DNA from: JBMOMT01 sp049324835
GTDB lineage: Bacteria; Chloroflexota; Anaerolineae; CAYNKW01
Direction of reading: 5' to 3'
Length of the DNA: 64,000 bases
Assembly (NCBI GenBank): GCA_049324835.1
Contig: JBMOMT010000032.1
Coordinates: 1-64,000, forward strand
Numbering within the stretch: the stretch's first letter is position 1; every line of letters starts with the position of its first letter. A program made the translations under genes and the position numbers. Below, one piece after another: positions 63,456 through 64,000 of this stretch. The notes beneath the pieces were generated by a model. It saw only the letters and a program-made list of their open reading frames with translations, did not search any database and was not told the DNA's origin.

Positions 63456-64000
63456 TTACCCTCCTCGCGCCCCTCTACCCAACCGGATGCCAAACGCACG
63501 GAGCAACAGAACCATCCCCAACAGGATGATGGACACCGGCCACAGATAACCGATCAGCGGCGTGGCGGCCACGATAACCAACACCCCCATCGACAACAAA
63601 ACAGCGGCCGGAATGAACGCCCAGTACAAACGCCCCTGCGAGGTGGGCACAACGGCCAGCAAGGCGAACGTTCCACCCAGACCCAGGAAAAAGAGGCTGC
63701 CTGTCGCCGTGCCCCCCAGAACATTCGACAGAAGCGCCACCAGCGCCAGGGTGAACAGCACGCCGCCGGGGATGATCGCCCACCACTGTTCACGCTTGAA
63801 AAAATAGATCACCCAGAAACCCAACCCGACGCCGCCCAAAAAGAGCGGGCCGCCGATGATATCCGCAGCCGAGGGCCACACCAGGTCCAGGCCGATCAGG
63901 CCAGAAATACCCAGCAGAGCGAAACCCGGCACGATAGCCCACCAACGGTCGCGGTTGGTCAGGAACAGCCACACAAAAGCCCCACCCGCAGCGCCAAATA
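63456..64000 (-). CDS. Multi-pass membrane protein with repeated WAIIPG motifs, 5' end outside window
   Basis: The frame is open to the window end, so at least 181 codons are present and the start is not seen. There are three similar units: NRDRWWAIVPGFALLGIS, KREQWWAIIPGGVLFTLA and QGRLYWAFIPAAVLLSMG. Each is a charged turn followed by an aromatic-A-x-IPG helix start, with a further helix pair between them. The C-terminal WPVSIILLGMVLLLRAFGI resembles the DUF5668-type WPxxLIxxG helix of the next gene, with which it is co-transcribed (4-bp gap). Function is unknown; probably an envelope-associated partner of the LiaF-like protein. Confidence 0.75.
   Translation of the reverse strand, partial: FGAAGGAFVWLFLTNRDRWWAIVPGFALLGISGLIGLDLVWPSAADIIGGPLFLGGVGLGFWVIYFFKREQWWAIIPGGVLFTLALVALLSNVLGGTATGSLFFLGLGGTFALLAVVPTSQGRLYWAFIPAAVLLSMGVLVIVAATPLIGYLWPVSIILLGMVLLLRAFGIRLGRGARGG

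Overview
The window is GC-rich bacterial chromosome and reads like a filamentous Chloroflexota member (Anaerolineae, Caldilineae or Ardenticatenia grade). That placement is inferred from gene content: long GAF-array histidine kinases, DUF4388/Arf-like GTPase pairs, DUF3048 lipoproteins, MoxR/DUF58/VWA clusters, Thr/Pro-rich lipoprotein linkers, and several small palindromic dispersed repeat families. No rRNA, tRNA or CRISPR array was seen.

Layout. (1) 1-2.9 kb: the 5' end of an IS1634/DUF4277-type transposase abuts a heme-copper oxidase/NO-reductase-like subunit I gene that lacks its first helices. A CopD-like membrane protein and a Crp/Fnr regulator follow on the other strand. (2) 2.9-8.5 kb, minus strand: a MacAB-like efflux operon (Ca-binding-repeat secreted protein, membrane-fusion protein, ATPase, permease, two paralogous lipoproteins). 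It has a TATAAT promoter preceded by 11-bp-spaced direct repeats. An IS66-type MITE with a perfect 8-bp target duplication sits between the two lipoprotein genes. (3) 9.3-19 kb: O-antigen-ligase-like protein and Nudix hydrolase (+); then on the minus strand S-adenosylhomocysteinase, a GNAT protein and adenosine kinase (SAM-cycle salvage), and a surface-glycan set (GT2, RfbH-like dehydratase, NAD epimerase, DUF3048 lipoprotein). A second MITE copy with its own 8-bp duplication lies at 19.3 kb. (4) 19.6-45.0 kb, all plus strand: a large signalling island. It begins at a near-consensus promoter and encodes a DUF4388 protein, an MglA/Arf-like GTPase, an alpha/beta hydrolase, a left-handed beta-helix protein, a homologue of cyanobacterial fatty acyl-ACP reductase that keeps the catalytic Cys, a receiver/degenerate-GGDEF protein and a CPBP-family membrane protein. 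Four hybrid-type histidine kinases follow (2445, 963, 1129 and 941 aa), then a stand-alone receiver, a second alpha/beta hydrolase with Ser replaced by Ala, and a V4R hydrophobic-ligand-binding protein. (5) 45.0-49.8 kb: a TPP riboswitch with promoter and terminator controls thiamine pyrophosphokinase and a ThiBPQ-type thiamine importer. (6) 49.8-55.4 kb, minus strand: a TIGR04076 protein, an ABC-2 exporter, a YcaQ/AlkX-type DNA glycosylase and an MFS transporter. (7) 55.4-64 kb, minus strand: two VWA membrane proteins, DUF58 and MoxR in one operon, then a LiaF-like protein and a multi-pass membrane protein cut by the window end.

The most interesting unit is region 4. It co-locates enzymes of acyl/aldehyde chemistry (acyl-ACP reductase, hydrolases), a predicted hydrophobic-ligand receptor (V4R), a polarity-type GTPase switch and four multi-GAF kinases on one strand. 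I infer a lipid- or aldehyde-derived signalling system; no experiment or search supports this yet.
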